Shown here piece after piece: positions 26,523 through 37,852 of a stretch of DNA of 64,000 nt; the first letter of the stretch is position 1, and each line of letters begins with the position of its first letter. The position numbers and the translations under genes are program-made. The stretch is taken from positions 1,178,001-1,242,000 of the forward strand of contig NZ_CP155449.1 in assembly GCF_040518285.1 (NCBI RefSeq). Reading direction: 5' to 3'. Source of the DNA: Knoellia sp. S7-12 (GTDB lineage Bacteria; Actinomycetota; Actinomycetes; Actinomycetales; Dermatophilaceae). The notes under the pieces were generated by a model. The model did no database searches, was not told the origin of the DNA, and saw only the letters and a list, made by a program, of their open reading frames with translations.

Positions 26523-28424
26523 ATGCCCATCACTACTCGCGACGACATCCGAAACGTCGCCATCGTCGCGCACGTCGACCACGGAAAGACCACTCTGGTC
26601 GACAAGATGCTCTGGGAGTCCGGTGCCTTCGAGGCCCGAGCCACCGTCGAGTCCACTGGCGAGCGCGTCATGGACTCCGGTGACCTGGAGCGCGAGAAGG
26701 GGATCACGATCCTCGCCAAGAACACCGCGGTGCACTACGCGGGCAAGGCGGCGCTCGATGCCGGTCTGGCTGACGGCCTGACGATCAACATCATCGACAC
26801 CCCCGGTCACGCCGACTTCGGTGGCGAGGTCGAGCGCGGTCTGTCGATGGTCGACGGTGTCGTCCTGCTCGTCGACGCGTCCGAGGGACCGCTGCCGCAG
26901 ACGCGCTTCGTCCTGCGCAAGGCCCTTGCTGCCAACATGCCCGTCATCCTCTGCATCAACAAGGTCGACCGTCCCGACTCCCGCATCCAGGAAGTCGTCG
27001 ACGAGGTCTACGAGCTCTTCATGGATCTCGAGGCGACCGAGGAGCAGATCGAGTTCCCGATCGTCTATGCCTCCGCCAAGAACGGCCGTGCGTCGATGGA
27101 GCGTCCCGACAACGGTGGCCTGCCCACCGGTGAGGACCTCACGGCCCTCTTCGAGACGATCATCGGCACCATCCCGGCGCCGACCTATGACCCGGAGACG
27201 CCGCTGCAGGCGCACGTCACCAACCTCGACGCATCCAACTTCCTTGGCCGCCTTGCTCTCCTGCGCGTCTTCAACGGCGAGATCAAGAAGGGCCAGCAGG
27301 TTGCGTGGTGCAAGCACGACGGCACCATCGAGCGCGTCAAGATCACCGAGCTCCTCATGACCGAGGCCCTCGAGCGCAAGCCGCTCGAGGACGGCAAGTC
27401 GGCCCGCCCCGGCGACATCATCGCCATCGCGGGCATCCCCGACATCATGATCGGTGACACCATCGCCGACGCCGAGAACCCCATCGCGCTGCCCATCATC
27501 ACCGTGGACGAGCCCGCCATCTCGATGACGATCGGCACCAACACCAGCCCGATGGTCGGCAAGGTCCGTGGCTCCAAGGTCACCGCTCGGATGGTCAAGG
27601 ACCGCCTCGACAAGGAGCTCGTCGGCAACGTCTCGCTCCGTGTGCTGCCGACCGAGCGTCCCGACGCCTGGGAGGTCCAAGGGCGTGGCGAGCTCGCGCT
27701 GGCCATCCTCGTCGAGCAGATGAAGCGTGAAGGCTTCGAGCTCACGGTCGGCAAGCCCCAGGTGGTCACGCAGCAGATCGACGGCAAGCTCCACGAGCCG
27801 GTCGAGCGCCTCACGATCGACACGCCGGAGGAGTACCTCGGTGCCATCACCCAGCTCCTCGCGGCGCGCAAGGGCCGCATGGAGCAGATGACCAACCACG
27901 GCACCGGCTGGGTCCGCATGGAGTTCCTCGTGCCCTCACGTGGCCTCATCGGCTTCCGGACGCAGTTCCTCACGGACACCCGTGGCGCTGGCATCGCGCA
28001 TCACGTCTTCGAAGCCTACGAGCCGTGGTTCGGCACCATCACGACCCGCACGTCCGGCTCGCTCGTCGCCGACCGCACCGGCCCGGTCACCGCCTACTCG
28101 ATGGTCAACCTCCAGGAGCGTGGCACGCTGTTCGTCGAGCCCGCGACCGAGGTCTACGAGGGCATGATCATCGGCGAGAACTCGCGTGCGGACGACATGG
28201 ACGTCAACATCACCAAGGAGAAGAAGCTCACGAACGTGCGTGCTTCCTCTGCTGACAACTTCGAAAAGGTCGTTCCGCCCCGCCGCCTCACCCTCGAGCA
28301 GGCTCTGGAGTTCTGTCGCGAGGACGAGTGTGTCGAGGTGACCCCGGAGGCAGTCCGTATCCGCAAGGTCGAGCTCGACCAGACCGTCCGCGGCCGCACG
28401 GCTTCTCGCGGTCGCAAGGCCTGA
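26523..28424 (+). CDS. typA: Ribosome-associated GTPase TypA/BipA
   Basis: 633 residues from ATG 26523. The start is chosen by the conserved N-terminus TTRDDIRNVAIVAHVDHGKT; frame upstream of it overlaps the mutT-like gene. P-loop AHVDHGKTT at 16-24, DTPGH switch, NKVD base-recognition motif, then the EF-G-like domains and the TypA-specific C-terminus. TypA binds ribosomes and helps 50S assembly and stress adaptation. Locus order typA then lpqW-like then mshB matches mycobacteria. Confidence 0.95.
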   Translation: MPITTRDDIRNVAIVAHVDHGKTTLVDKMLWESGAFEARATVESTGERVMDSGDLEREKGITILAKNTAVHYAGKAALDAGLADGLTINIIDTPGHADFGGEVERGLSMVDGVVLLVDASEGPLPQTRFVLRKALAANMPVILCINKVDRPDSRIQEVVDEVYELFMDLEATEEQIEFPIVYASAKNGRASMERPDNGGLPTGEDLTALFETIIGTIPAPTYDPETPLQAHVTNLDASNFLGRLALLRVFNGEIKKGQQVAWCKHDGTIERVKITELLMTEALERKPLEDGKSARPGDIIAIAGIPDIMIGDTIADAENPIALPIITVDEPAISMTIGTNTSPMVGKVRGSKVTARMVKDRLDKELVGNVSLRVLPTERPDAWEVQGRGELALAILVEQMKREGFELTVGKPQVVTQQIDGKLHEPVERLTIDTPEEYLGAITQLLAARKGRMEQMTNHGTGWVRMEFLVPSRGLIGFRTQFLTDTRGAGIAHHVFEAYEPWFGTITTRTSGSLVADRTGPVTAYSMVNLQERGTLFVEPATEVYEGMIIGENSRADDMDVNITKEKKLTNVRASSADNFEKVVPPRRLTLEQALEFCREDECVEVTPEAVRIRKVELDQTVRGRTASRGRKA

Positions 28425-28463
28425 GGCGACCTGCCACCAGGATCCCGCTCAGGAGCGCAGCAC

Positions 28464-30272
28464 GTGAGTACTCTCCCCGCCAGATATCGACCTCGCCGCG
28501 AGCGAGGGCGTCTCTGGGCGCTCACGGCTGCGGTGGTCGTGGTCGTCATGGGTGGGGCCGTCGGGTGCAGCGTCTTCGGTGGCGACGACGACCCGTCCGC
28601 GACTCCTGCTGTCACGGCCTCGCATGAGCGCACCGACGAACGTGGTGGCACGCTCAAGGCGCTCTCGCTCGGGCCGGTGCTCAGCTGGGACCCGCAGCGG
28701 ATCGGTGGGCGCGACGACGCAGCCTTCGCGGGCCGCACGTTCCTGCGGACCCTCACGGCCTACAAGCCCAGCACCGACCCCGGGAACCAATCGCGGCTCG
28801 TGGGCGATCTGGCGACCGACACCGGCACGCCCAACAAGGACCTGACCTCGTGGTCGTTCACGCTGCGCGAAGGGATTGCGTGGGAGGACGGCAGCCCGGT
28901 CACGTGCGAAGACCTCAAGTACGGCATCTCGCGGACGTTCGCCACGTCCGTCATCACCGGCGGATCCACCGATGCGCTCGCCGTGCTCGCCGTGCCGAAG
29001 CAGCCTGACGGCAGCTCCGTCTATGCAGGCCCCTATGTCGCGGCCAAGACCGCAGCGGCTGGCATAGCGGCATACGACAAGGCCGTGGCCTGTCGTGGCA
29101 CGACCATCACATTCGGCCTGAGCTCACCGGTGAGCGACTTCAACGAGATGGTGACCCAGTCCGCGTTCGCCCCGGTGAAGAAGTCCGAGGACAAGGCCGC
29201 CGACGGGACCTTCGAGGTCTTCTCCAACGGGCCCTACAAGCTCTCGGACCCCTGGCGAGCATCGACGGGAGGGTCGTGGGTGCGCAACCCGCACTGGATC
29301 GCCTCGACCGACGAGGTCCGCCGAGCCTTCCCGGACCGCATCGACTATCAAGAGGGCATCGAGACCCAGACCGTTGCCCAGCAGATCATGGCGGACGGTG
29401 ACAATTCGCGCAGTGCCGTGGCGATGGGTTCTGCGCCGCCGGCGATCCAGCAGCATATCCTCACCGTCGATGCGCTCAAGGAGCGTTCGGTGACGGCGGG
29501 AACCGGCCTGGTCGACTACCTGGTCCCCAACCTCAAGAGCCCGACCTTCGCATCGGTTGAGGCGCGCCAGGCACTGGCCGTCGCGACTAATCGCGAGGCC
29601 TATGTGACTGCCCTGGGCGGTGGAGCGACGGGTCGACCGACGCCCTCTCTCATCCCCCAGGCGCTGCCGGCAGCCCATGCCGACGATCCTCTCGAGGCCG
29701 GCAACCGCGGGAATGCCGGCCAGGCCAAGGTGTTGCTCGGCAAGGCAGGCCTGACCATCCCCGTGCCGATCAGGGTCGCCTACCGCTCCAGCCCCGTGGC
29801 AGACAAGGCGATGGCCTCGCTCGTCGCGGGTTGGACCGAGGCAGGTTTTGCGCCGAAGCTCACCCCGATCAAGGACGAGTACTTCACGTCGATCACCCAG
29901 CCAGCGGCGGCCACGTCCTATGACGTCTTCTGGTCCAACTGGGCGCCGGCATGGGCGTCGGCCGGAACGATCCTGCCTGCCCTGTTCGACAGTTCCATCA
30001 ACATCACGCCGTCCGGACCCGGTCGTGACTACGGCTACTTCAACGACGCCAAGGTCAATGCCGAGATGGCCCGGATCAACACCATCGCCGACCGAGAGGA
30101 TCGCGAGAGGGCCTGGACCGCCCTCGATGTGCAACTCCAGACACTCGGCGCCTACATCGGGCTCGCAGAGCGTCGTGCGCTGTACATCGCGGGCAGCGAT
30201 GTCCGCAATCTGTCGGCCAACGAGGTCACCGGCGGCGTTGTGGAGTTCGCCGACATCGCGGTTCGCCAATGA
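28464..30272 (+). CDS. LpqW-like SBP family 5 lipoprotein
   Basis: 602 residues from GTG. The signal peptide ends with a lipobox VGCS (Cys32). The mature part has the family 5 peptide-binding architecture (SWSFTLREGIAWEDGSPVTC, FEVFSNGPYKLSDPW). No permease genes adjoin. Its position between typA and mshB is that of mycobacterial LpqW, which modulates mannolipid synthesis rather than peptide uptake; orthology is inferred from position. Its TGA overlaps the mshB start (ATGA). Confidence 0.85.
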   Translation: MSTLPARYRPRRERGRLWALTAAVVVVVMGGAVGCSVFGGDDDPSATPAVTASHERTDERGGTLKALSLGPVLSWDPQRIGGRDDAAFAGRTFLRTLTAYKPSTDPGNQSRLVGDLATDTGTPNKDLTSWSFTLREGIAWEDGSPVTCEDLKYGISRTFATSVITGGSTDALAVLAVPKQPDGSSVYAGPYVAAKTAAAGIAAYDKAVACRGTTITFGLSSPVSDFNEMVTQSAFAPVKKSEDKAADGTFEVFSNGPYKLSDPWRASTGGSWVRNPHWIASTDEVRRAFPDRIDYQEGIETQTVAQQIMADGDNSRSAVAMGSAPPAIQQHILTVDALKERSVTAGTGLVDYLVPNLKSPTFASVEARQALAVATNREAYVTALGGGATGRPTPSLIPQALPAAHADDPLEAGNRGNAGQAKVLLGKAGLTIPVPIRVAYRSSPVADKAMASLVAGWTEAGFAPKLTPIKDEYFTSITQPAAATSYDVFWSNWAPAWASAGTILPALFDSSINITPSGPGRDYGYFNDAKVNAEMARINTIADREDRERAWTALDVQLQTLGAYIGLAERRALYIAGSDVRNLSANEVTGGVVEFADIAVRQ

Positions 30273-31138
30273 GCCGACTGCTTTTCGTCCACGCCCACCC
30301 CGACGACGAGACCCTGGCGACCGGTGTTGCGATCCTCCACCACGTCGCCCAGGGAGATGACGTCCACGTCCTCACCTGCACGCTCGGCGAGGAGGGCGAG
30401 GTCATCCCTTCGGAGCTGGCGCACCTCGAAGGCGCTGACGGCGATCCGCTGGCCGATCATCGCCGGGGAGAGCTCGCCGGCGCCGTGTCGGTCCTCGGCG
30501 TCGCCCACCACCTGCTCGGCGTAGGCGTAGGCGCAAGCGGCGACCAGCCGGCATACAGGGATTCGGGAATGGTCGGCTCGGCAGGCTTCAGCCACCCCCG
30601 CGCCTTCGCTGCAGCCGACTTCATGGAGGTCGCCACACTGATGCGCTCCACCATCGAGGAGATCGCCCCTGACATCGTCGTCACCTATGACGCAGAAGGT
30701 GGCTACGGGCACCCCGACCACATCCGGGTCCATGATGCCGTGCGGGCCGCACTGGCCGAATATCCCTCTGCGCCAACGCTCTTCGTGTCTCTGACACCTC
30801 GTTCCTGGGTCGCGGAGGATCGTGCGTGGCTCGCGACACATGTGCCACCAGAATCGGGGTATGCCGTCCCGTCACCATCCGATGCCGTGGCACCTTCCGT
30901 GGTCGATGACGTGGTGGTAACGCATGCGGTCATCGACCCCGAGGTCGTGTCCCGACAGGAGGAGGCGCTGCGCTGTCACGCCACTCAGGTCGTCGTGGGC
31001 GAGGGTTGGTTCGCGCTCTCCAACGACATCGCGGCGCGTCTGGCCGGACGAGAGGGCTACTCCGTGATGGACGCGAGGACGGGTGATCTCGTGCCGGGTG
31101 ACGGCGACCGTCGCGCACTGGTCGGGGCCAGGCCGTGA
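30269..31138 (+). CDS. mshB: Mycothiol deacetylase MshB (GlcNAc-Ins deacetylase)
   Basis: 289 residues. The zinc/catalytic motif AHPDDE is at residues 9-14, the second metal motif HPDH in GGYGHPDHIRVHDAVR, and the conserved TLGEEGEV stretch marks the MshB subgroup of PIG-L/LmbE deacetylases. It removes acetyl from GlcNAc-inositol in mycothiol synthesis. It overlaps both neighbours by four bases, so lpqW-like, mshB and the flavin reductase form one transcript. Confidence 0.92.
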   Translation: MSRLLFVHAHPDDETLATGVAILHHVAQGDDVHVLTCTLGEEGEVIPSELAHLEGADGDPLADHRRGELAGAVSVLGVAHHLLGVGVGASGDQPAYRDSGMVGSAGFSHPRAFAAADFMEVATLMRSTIEEIAPDIVVTYDAEGGYGHPDHIRVHDAVRAALAEYPSAPTLFVSLTPRSWVAEDRAWLATHVPPESGYAVPSPSDAVAPSVVDDVVVTHAVIDPEVVSRQEEALRCHATQVVVGEGWFALSNDIAARLAGREGYSVMDARTGDLVPGDGDRRALVGARP

Positions 31139-31641
31139 CGACGTCAGGGCAGGGGGGCAGTGTGGACACGGACACCTACCGTCATGTCATGGGCAGGCTG
31201 GCCACGGGCATCGCGGTCGTCACGACGACGGCTTCGGGCCAGGACCACGCCCTCACGGCCAACTCGCTGACAAGCGTCTCGTTGGATCCCGTGCTCCTGC
31301 TCATCTGCGTCGAGACCGACGCCCGCTTCCATGACGCAGTGCTCGAGTCGCGGATGTTCGGCGTCAGCGTGCTCGCGGCCAGTCAGCGAGGGCTCGCGGC
31401 CTGGTTCGCGACCCCGGGGCGCCCGCTGCCCGGGCAGATGGACCGGGCGCCTCACACGCGAGGCACCACAGGGGTGCCACTCCTTGACGGGGCACTCGCA
31501 ACGCTCGAGTGCGCGGTGCGCGACGTCCACCCTGCAGGGGACCACAGCATCATCGTCGCGACAGTCCAGGCGGCCGGTTTGGCGGGCGATCCGCAGGCTG
31601 CCCTCGTACACTTCCGCGGACAGTACTCCGCCCTGCCCTGA
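31135..31641 (+). CDS. Flavin reductase-like domain protein
   Basis: 168 residues from a GTG overlapping the mshB stop. The split-barrel FMN-binding fold is indicated by GRLATGIAVVTT and ALTANSLTSVSLDPVLLLIC, then GVSVLAASQ. Members reduce FMN/FAD with NAD(P)H, often feeding monooxygenases; no partner is evident here. Third gene of the lpqW-mshB transcript. Confidence 0.87.
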   Translation: MTTSGQGGSVDTDTYRHVMGRLATGIAVVTTTASGQDHALTANSLTSVSLDPVLLLICVETDARFHDAVLESRMFGVSVLAASQRGLAAWFATPGRPLPGQMDRAPHTRGTTGVPLLDGALATLECAVRDVHPAGDHSIIVATVQAAGLAGDPQAALVHFRGQYSALP

Positions 31642-31678
31642 TCCAAGAACGCTTCACTCGATCGAACCAAGGAACGCC

Positions 31679-33394
31679 ATGACCGACGTTTTCGACCAGC
31701 AGCCGGGTCAACCGCGACGCCAACGAGGTGCCATCGCGGCAATCGTGGGTGCCCTTGTCCTGCTCGTTGGCGCATACGTCGGTGTCGCGGCCTACACCAG
31801 CGGTCGGATGCCCAGTGACACCAAGGTCGGGGGGGTGCAGGTCGGAGGCATGGCCCCAGCCGCAGCCCGCACGGCGGTCGAGGCCGCGGTCAAGGAGCGT
31901 GGCGACACGCCGGTGACGCTGACCGCTGGCGGCAAGTCGGCGACCATCGTCCCGGCCGAGGCGGGGCTGGCCATCGACCTCGACGCCTCGATCGGTGATC
32001 TCACGGGATTCAGTCTCAACCCGGCCAAGGTCATCGGTCACCTCACAGGCGGTGACAGCCGAGGCCTCAAGACCAGGGTCGACGAGACCAAGCTCAAGGC
32101 CTCGGTGACCCAGGCGTCCAAGGCCCTGACCGTGGCACCCAAGGAGGGTGCGATCTCGGTGACCGGGGGCAAGGTCGCTGTGGTGGCGCCCGTCAAGGGT
32201 CAGTCGGTCGTGCTCGACAGGACCGTCGACCTGATCGCGACCTCGTGGCCCCGCAGCACGCCGATCGTGGCCCCCGTGACCGCGTCGACCCCCAAGGTGT
32301 CAGCGGAGGAGTTGCAGCGGGTCAAGACGGAGTTTGCCGACAAGGCCATGTCTGGCCCGATTGCTGTCAAGGCAGGCGACAAGACCTTCGAGATCAGCGC
32401 CGCGACGCTGGCCCCCGCGATCAGCTTCCCCGCCGACGCCCAGGGCAAGATCACGCCGAAGTTCGACGACAAGGTCATCATCGCCGCCGTCACCGAGGCG
32501 GCAGACCGCGCCAAGGCGACGGCAAAGGCCAAGGACGCAACCGTCACCTTCGTGAACAACCAGCCGACCGTCGTCCCCTCCCGGACGGGCGTCGCACTCG
32601 ACCCGACCAAGATCGAGGGCCCCGTGACGGCCGCGCTGACGTCGCCTGAGCGGGCCGCGATCATCCCCGTCACCGTGTCGCAGCCGGAGTTCACCACCGA
32701 GAGGGCCAGAGCCACTCTGCCCAAGGGCATGATCTCGACCTTCACGACGTACTTCAATCCCAACGGTGGCGGCCGGGTGACCAACATCAGGCTCGCGGCC
32801 AAGACCCTCAACGGCACCTACGTCCCGCCGGGGGGAACCTTCAGTCTCAACGGAGTTCTCGGTCAGCGCACTCCGGCCAAGGGCTACGCGATCGGCGGCA
32901 CCATCAACAACGGTCGCCTCAGCCAGAACTACGGCGGTGGCATCTCGCAGGTGTCCACCACCACGTTCAACGCCGCTTTCTTCGCAGGCATGAAGTTCGT
33001 CGAGTACATGCCCCACGGCTTCTACATCTCGCGCTACCCCGAGGGGCGCGAGGCAACGGTCTCGTGGCCGGACCTCGACATGTCGTGGGTCAACACGACC
33101 GACGGTGGCGTGTACATCCGGGCCTCCGCAGTGGGCGGTGAGGTCACCGTGTCGTTCTATGGCGTCAAGAAGTGGGACATCACGGCCAACAAGGGGCCGC
33201 GCCGCAACCTGATCCCGTTCAAGAAGCTCACCGACCCCTCGCCGAAGTGCATCACGCAGACCCCGACCCCGGGGTTCGATGTCACGGTCACCCGGACCTT
33301 CAAACAGGCTGGCAAGACGGTCAAGACCGAGACGTTCAACACGCACTACATTCCCGAGGACGACGTCAACTGCACGCACCCTGACTCCAAGTAG
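31679..33394 (+). CDS. VanW-family protein with peptidoglycan-binding-like repeats
   Basis: 571 residues from ATG 31679 (AAGGA upstream). One N-terminal transmembrane helix (about 18-38) is followed by two extracytoplasmic repeats of the PG_binding_4 type (about 70-180 and 215-340), then the VanW domain (about 350-500: GTYVPPGGTFSLNGVLGQRT, YGGGISQVSTTTFNAAFFAG) and a basic C-terminal tail. VanW proteins occur in the cell envelope; the biochemical role is unknown. Confidence 0.87.
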   Translation: MTDVFDQQPGQPRRQRGAIAAIVGALVLLVGAYVGVAAYTSGRMPSDTKVGGVQVGGMAPAAARTAVEAAVKERGDTPVTLTAGGKSATIVPAEAGLAIDLDASIGDLTGFSLNPAKVIGHLTGGDSRGLKTRVDETKLKASVTQASKALTVAPKEGAISVTGGKVAVVAPVKGQSVVLDRTVDLIATSWPRSTPIVAPVTASTPKVSAEELQRVKTEFADKAMSGPIAVKAGDKTFEISAATLAPAISFPADAQGKITPKFDDKVIIAAVTEAADRAKATAKAKDATVTFVNNQPTVVPSRTGVALDPTKIEGPVTAALTSPERAAIIPVTVSQPEFTTERARATLPKGMISTFTTYFNPNGGGRVTNIRLAAKTLNGTYVPPGGTFSLNGVLGQRTPAKGYAIGGTINNGRLSQNYGGGISQVSTTTFNAAFFAGMKFVEYMPHGFYISRYPEGREATVSWPDLDMSWVNTTDGGVYIRASAVGGEVTVSFYGVKKWDITANKGPRRNLIPFKKLTDPSPKCITQTPTPGFDVTVTRTFKQAGKTVKTETFNTHYIPEDDVNCTHPDSK

Positions 33395-33401
33395 CTGGAG
33401 T

Positions 33402-34460
33402 TCAGCCCCGCTCGGCCCGGGCGAGGTAGACGTAGCTCGAGTGCCGTTCGAACCCGAGTCGCTCGTAGATGCCGATCGCCGGGGCGTTGTCCGCCTCGAC
33501 CTGCAGGTGGATGAGCTGTATTCCGCCCTGTCGCACTGTCGCTGCCAGCTGCGCCGTGAGGTGGGACCCCAGACCTCGACCGCGGTAGGCCGGGTCGGTC
33601 CACAGGGCTCCGAGGCCGGCCCAACCGTGAGCCAGGCCGAGCCGGCCGATGGCGACGGGGCGAGGGTCACGAGAACCAGGGGTGCTGAGGCCGAGCGTCT
33701 GGGCCAGACCGCCCCCGAGGGCGATGCGACCGAAGAGCTGGCGTGGGCTGCCGAGCAGCACGCCTTCGGCTGCGTCCGGGACCACGGCCCGACTCTGCTG
33801 GTAGGCGTCCAGCCACGCCCCGTCGAGCGTCTCGCCCACGCCGACGTGGGGCCCGCCGGGATCTGCCGCGGCGACCCGGTCCGTCGCAGCGGTGAGGTTG
33901 AGGGTGCGGCTGCCAGCGGTCCAGCCGCGGCTCAGCAACTCAGCGCCGAGCGGGTCCGTCGCCGGTTCGAAGCCGACCGGTCCGGTCAGTGACACGGCGG
34001 CTGGGAGGCCGCGGACGGCATACCAGGCCTCGATCCGATCGATGGCGTCGGCGAGGGGGATGCCGGGATCACCGATGGGCAGGACCGAGTTGCCGCGCTG
34101 CGTGAAGCCCCGAGAGGCGCGCAGCTCCCACTCGCCGAGGGGTTCGCGCTCCAGCGCTCCCCAACTCGGGCCCATGACGCGCTGCAGGTCAGCCCTCGAG
34201 ATCGCGAGATGCGCCGAGCCCCGGCGGCTGGGCCTGGGTGGGATCTCCTTGGCAGCGACGATGCGGTCGCGCGCGATGACGACGGATCCGCGACTGGTCG
34301 ACACCGTGACGTCGTGCTCGCTGCGAGCGACGAGCTCACCAACGGCGTCGGTCATCGAGGGGGAGCCGGCCATCGCGTGGGGAGGCGGGTCGAGGCGCCA
34401 GCGGACGACGACACGGGCGCCGATGTGGACGGCGTCGAAGGAGGTGGGCACGCCCGGCAT
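33402..34460 (-). CDS. GNAT-family N-acetyltransferase (Rv0428c-like two-part protein)
   Basis: 352 residues. The N-terminal ~100 residues look like a small beta-barrel module; the C-terminal domain carries the acetyl-CoA motif DPAYRGRGLGSHLTAQL and the family's closing block NAPAIGIYERLGFERHSSYV. The substrate is unknown. It converges almost immediately with the VanW gene (7-base gap) and is divergent from fdxA, whose start is 12 bases away. Confidence 0.82.
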   Translation of the reverse strand: MPGVPTSFDAVHIGARVVVRWRLDPPPHAMAGSPSMTDAVGELVARSEHDVTVSTSRGSVVIARDRIVAAKEIPPRPSRRGSAHLAISRADLQRVMGPSWGALEREPLGEWELRASRGFTQRGNSVLPIGDPGIPLADAIDRIEAWYAVRGLPAAVSLTGPVGFEPATDPLGAELLSRGWTAGSRTLNLTAATDRVAAADPGGPHVGVGETLDGAWLDAYQQSRAVVPDAAEGVLLGSPRQLFGRIALGGGLAQTLGLSTPGSRDPRPVAIGRLGLAHGWAGLGALWTDPAYRGRGLGSHLTAQLAATVRQGGIQLIHLQVEADNAPAIGIYERLGFERHSSYVYLARAERG

Positions 34461-34471
34461 ACTATGGCCGC

Positions 34472-34798
34472 ATGACGTACGTGATCGCGCAGCCTTGTGT
34501 CGACCTCAAGGACAAGGCCTGCATCGAGGAATGCCCCGTCGACTGCATCTACGAGGGTGAGCGATCGCTCTACATCCACCCCGACGAGTGTGTCGACTGT
34601 GGTGCATGTGAGCCGGTCTGCCCTGTCGAGGCGATCTACTACGAGGACGACACCCCGGAGCAGTGGGCCGACTACTACAAGGCCAACGTCGAGTTCTTCG
34701 ACGACCTCGGCAGCCCTGGTGGCGCGGCCAAGATGGGCCTGATCAACAAGGACCACCCGTTGATTGCGGACCTTCCTCCGCAGTCCCACGACGAGTGA
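34472..34798 (+). CDS. fdxA: 7Fe ferredoxin FdxA/FdxC
   Basis: 108 residues. Eight cysteines at 9, 17, 21, 25, 40, 43, 46 and 50, arranged as in bacterial 7Fe ([3Fe-4S][4Fe-4S]) ferredoxins with the motif CVDCGACEPVCP. It is nearly identical in pattern to mycobacterial FdxC and, as there, is followed by dapC. Low-potential electron carrier in the cytoplasm. Confidence 0.95.
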   Translation: MTYVIAQPCVDLKDKACIEECPVDCIYEGERSLYIHPDECVDCGACEPVCPVEAIYYEDDTPEQWADYYKANVEFFDDLGSPGGAAKMGLINKDHPLIADLPPQSHDE

Positions 34799-34808
34799 TC
34801 TGACCTCG

Positions 34809-35945
34809 TTGCTCCACCTTCCAGACTTTCCTTGGGACTCGCTCGCTCCGGTCAAGGAGCGGGCGAGTTCTGTTGCCACACCTGATGGTCTCGGCCTGGT
34901 CGACCTGTCGGTCGGCACCCCCGTGGACCCGACGCCCGAGGTCGTGCAGGCGGCCCTGCGTTCGGCATCGAACGCGCCCGGCTACCCGCAGACCTGGGGC
35001 ACGCCGGCTCTGCGCGAGGCCGTGGCGACCTGGTTCGCGACTCGTCGCGGAGTGCCCGACGTCAACCCCGATGGGGTCATGCCGACGATCGGCAGCAAGG
35101 AGCTCGTGGCCTGGCTGCCGACTCTGCTCGGCCTCGGCGCCGGCGACATCGTCGGTTTCCCTTCAGCGGCCTATCCGACCTATGACGTCGGTGCACGCCT
35201 CGTCGGCGCCACTCCGCAGGTCGTCGATGGACTCGCCGCGCTTGGCCCACTCACTCCGTCAACGACGCCAAAACTGCTGTGGCTCAACACTCCTGGCAAC
35301 CCGACGGGCCAGGTGCTCGGCGTCGAGCACCTCGCCAAGGTCGTCGCCTGGGCTCGGCAGCACGGCGTCATCGTCGCCAGCGACGAGTGCTACGCCGAAC
35401 TCGACTGGCGCACCGATCGCGGCGGGGCGAGCGCCCCTACGACACCGTCGATCCTCGACCCGCGGGTCACCGGCGGGTCCCACGATGGTCTGCTCTGCGT
35501 CTACTCGCTCTCGAAGCAGTCCAACCTGGCGGGCTACCGCGCGGCGTTTGTCGCGGGGGATCCGGGTCTCGTCAACCAGATCCTCGAGGTGCGCAAGCAC
35601 GCCGGCATGATCGTCCCGTGGCCGGTGCAGGTGGCCCTCACGGCGGCAGTCAGCGATGCAGCCCATGTCGAGAGTCAAAAGGCCGTGTATGCCGCCCGCC
35701 GCGAGACCCTGCTCGCAGGGGTCCGAGCGTTCGGACTCGAGATCACGCACAGTGACGCTGGGCTCTATCTCTGGGCGACCGCGGGTGAGGACGCCTGGGT
35801 GACGCTCGAGCGGCTGGCCGCACGCGGCATACTCGCCGCTCCCGGCACCTTCTACGGCACCGCCGCCCGACAGCACGTGCGCATCGCGCTCACGGCATCG
35901 GACGAGCGGATCCGTGCGGCAGCCGAACGCCTCTCCAGCGAGTGA
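34809..35945 (+). CDS. dapC: Succinyldiaminopimelate transaminase DapC
   Basis: About 378 residues of a fold-type I PLP aminotransferase: NTPGNPTG, ASDECYAELDW, the Schiff-base lysine in YSLSKQSNLAGYR, and the C-terminal Arg region RQHVRIALT. With dapD and dapE in the same window it completes the succinylase route to meso-diaminopimelate. The start is uncertain: no ATG/GTG precedes the conserved LPDFPWDSLAP, so TTG 34809 is used; TTG 34764 would overlap fdxA. Confidence 0.9.
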   Translation: MLHLPDFPWDSLAPVKERASSVATPDGLGLVDLSVGTPVDPTPEVVQAALRSASNAPGYPQTWGTPALREAVATWFATRRGVPDVNPDGVMPTIGSKELVAWLPTLLGLGAGDIVGFPSAAYPTYDVGARLVGATPQVVDGLAALGPLTPSTTPKLLWLNTPGNPTGQVLGVEHLAKVVAWARQHGVIVASDECYAELDWRTDRGGASAPTTPSILDPRVTGGSHDGLLCVYSLSKQSNLAGYRAAFVAGDPGLVNQILEVRKHAGMIVPWPVQVALTAAVSDAAHVESQKAVYAARRETLLAGVRAFGLEITHSDAGLYLWATAGEDAWVTLERLAARGILAAPGTFYGTAARQHVRIALTASDERIRAAAERLSSE

Positions 35946-36046
35946 GCGGACGCACTTTTCGTCGTCGCGGGGGTCTGGGGTAGCGTCAATGGTGCGCGAG
36001 CGACGCCCACTGCGACCTCGCCCGAGACGTGAGGATTGAAGACACG

Positions 36047-37344
<1,298 letters not shown>

Positions 37345-37345
<1 letters not shown>

Positions 37346-37722
37346 TGCGTCGGCTGGTCGAGACAACGGAGCGCGATGCCGCGCTCCGTTCGGCCAGCGG
37401 GGTGGGATGGGTGACGCTGCCCATCGGCCTTGTTCTCGTGATTGCACCCTCGCGGGTCGGTCGCACCCTTGGCTTGGGCGACCATGCTCAGGATCTGCGG
37501 GTGATCGGTGCGCTCGACCTTGCTCTGGTTCCTGGCCTGCTCGCTGGTCGTCCCCGTCGGCCGTGGCTTGTGGCGAGAGCCGCGCTGAACCTCGGGATCG
37601 CCGCCTACTGCGCGCGGCTCGCGCGTGACGAAGGCTCCAAGGGCGCGCTCGCCGGCGTCGCGGCGATGGCGGCCGCCACCCTTGCCGATTCTCGAACCAT
37701 CGGTGCATTGGGCAGCATTTAG
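37345..37722 (+). CDS. Small membrane protein coupled to gltA, unknown function
   Basis: 125 residues with about three or four hydrophobic helices (VGWVTLPIGLVLVIAP; VIGALDLALVPGLLAG; ARAALNLGIAAYCARL; ALAGVAAMAAATLA). No family was confidently recognised; it resembles DUF4267-type proteins. Its start shares one base with the gltA stop, and a strong bidirectional hairpin follows. Confidence 0.7.
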
Positions 37723-37795
37723 GTCGACGCCAGCCCCGCAGGGGCGGCTCGCAAACGATGTTCAGCCTCCGGCACACGCGTCACCCGGCGTACGC

Positions 37796-37834
37796 AAAAC
37801 CCCCGACCTGCATGGCGCGCAGGTCGGGGGTTTT
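37796..37834. terminator. Bidirectional terminator between convergent genes
   Basis: AAAACCCCCGACCTGC (37796-37811) pairs perfectly with GCAGGTCGGGGGTTTT (37819-37834), 16 bp with a 7-base loop and A/T-flanked ends on both strands, between the gltA-linked gene and the MMPL gene. Confidence 0.92.
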
Positions 37835-37852
37835 CGCGTGTATGCCGTGGGG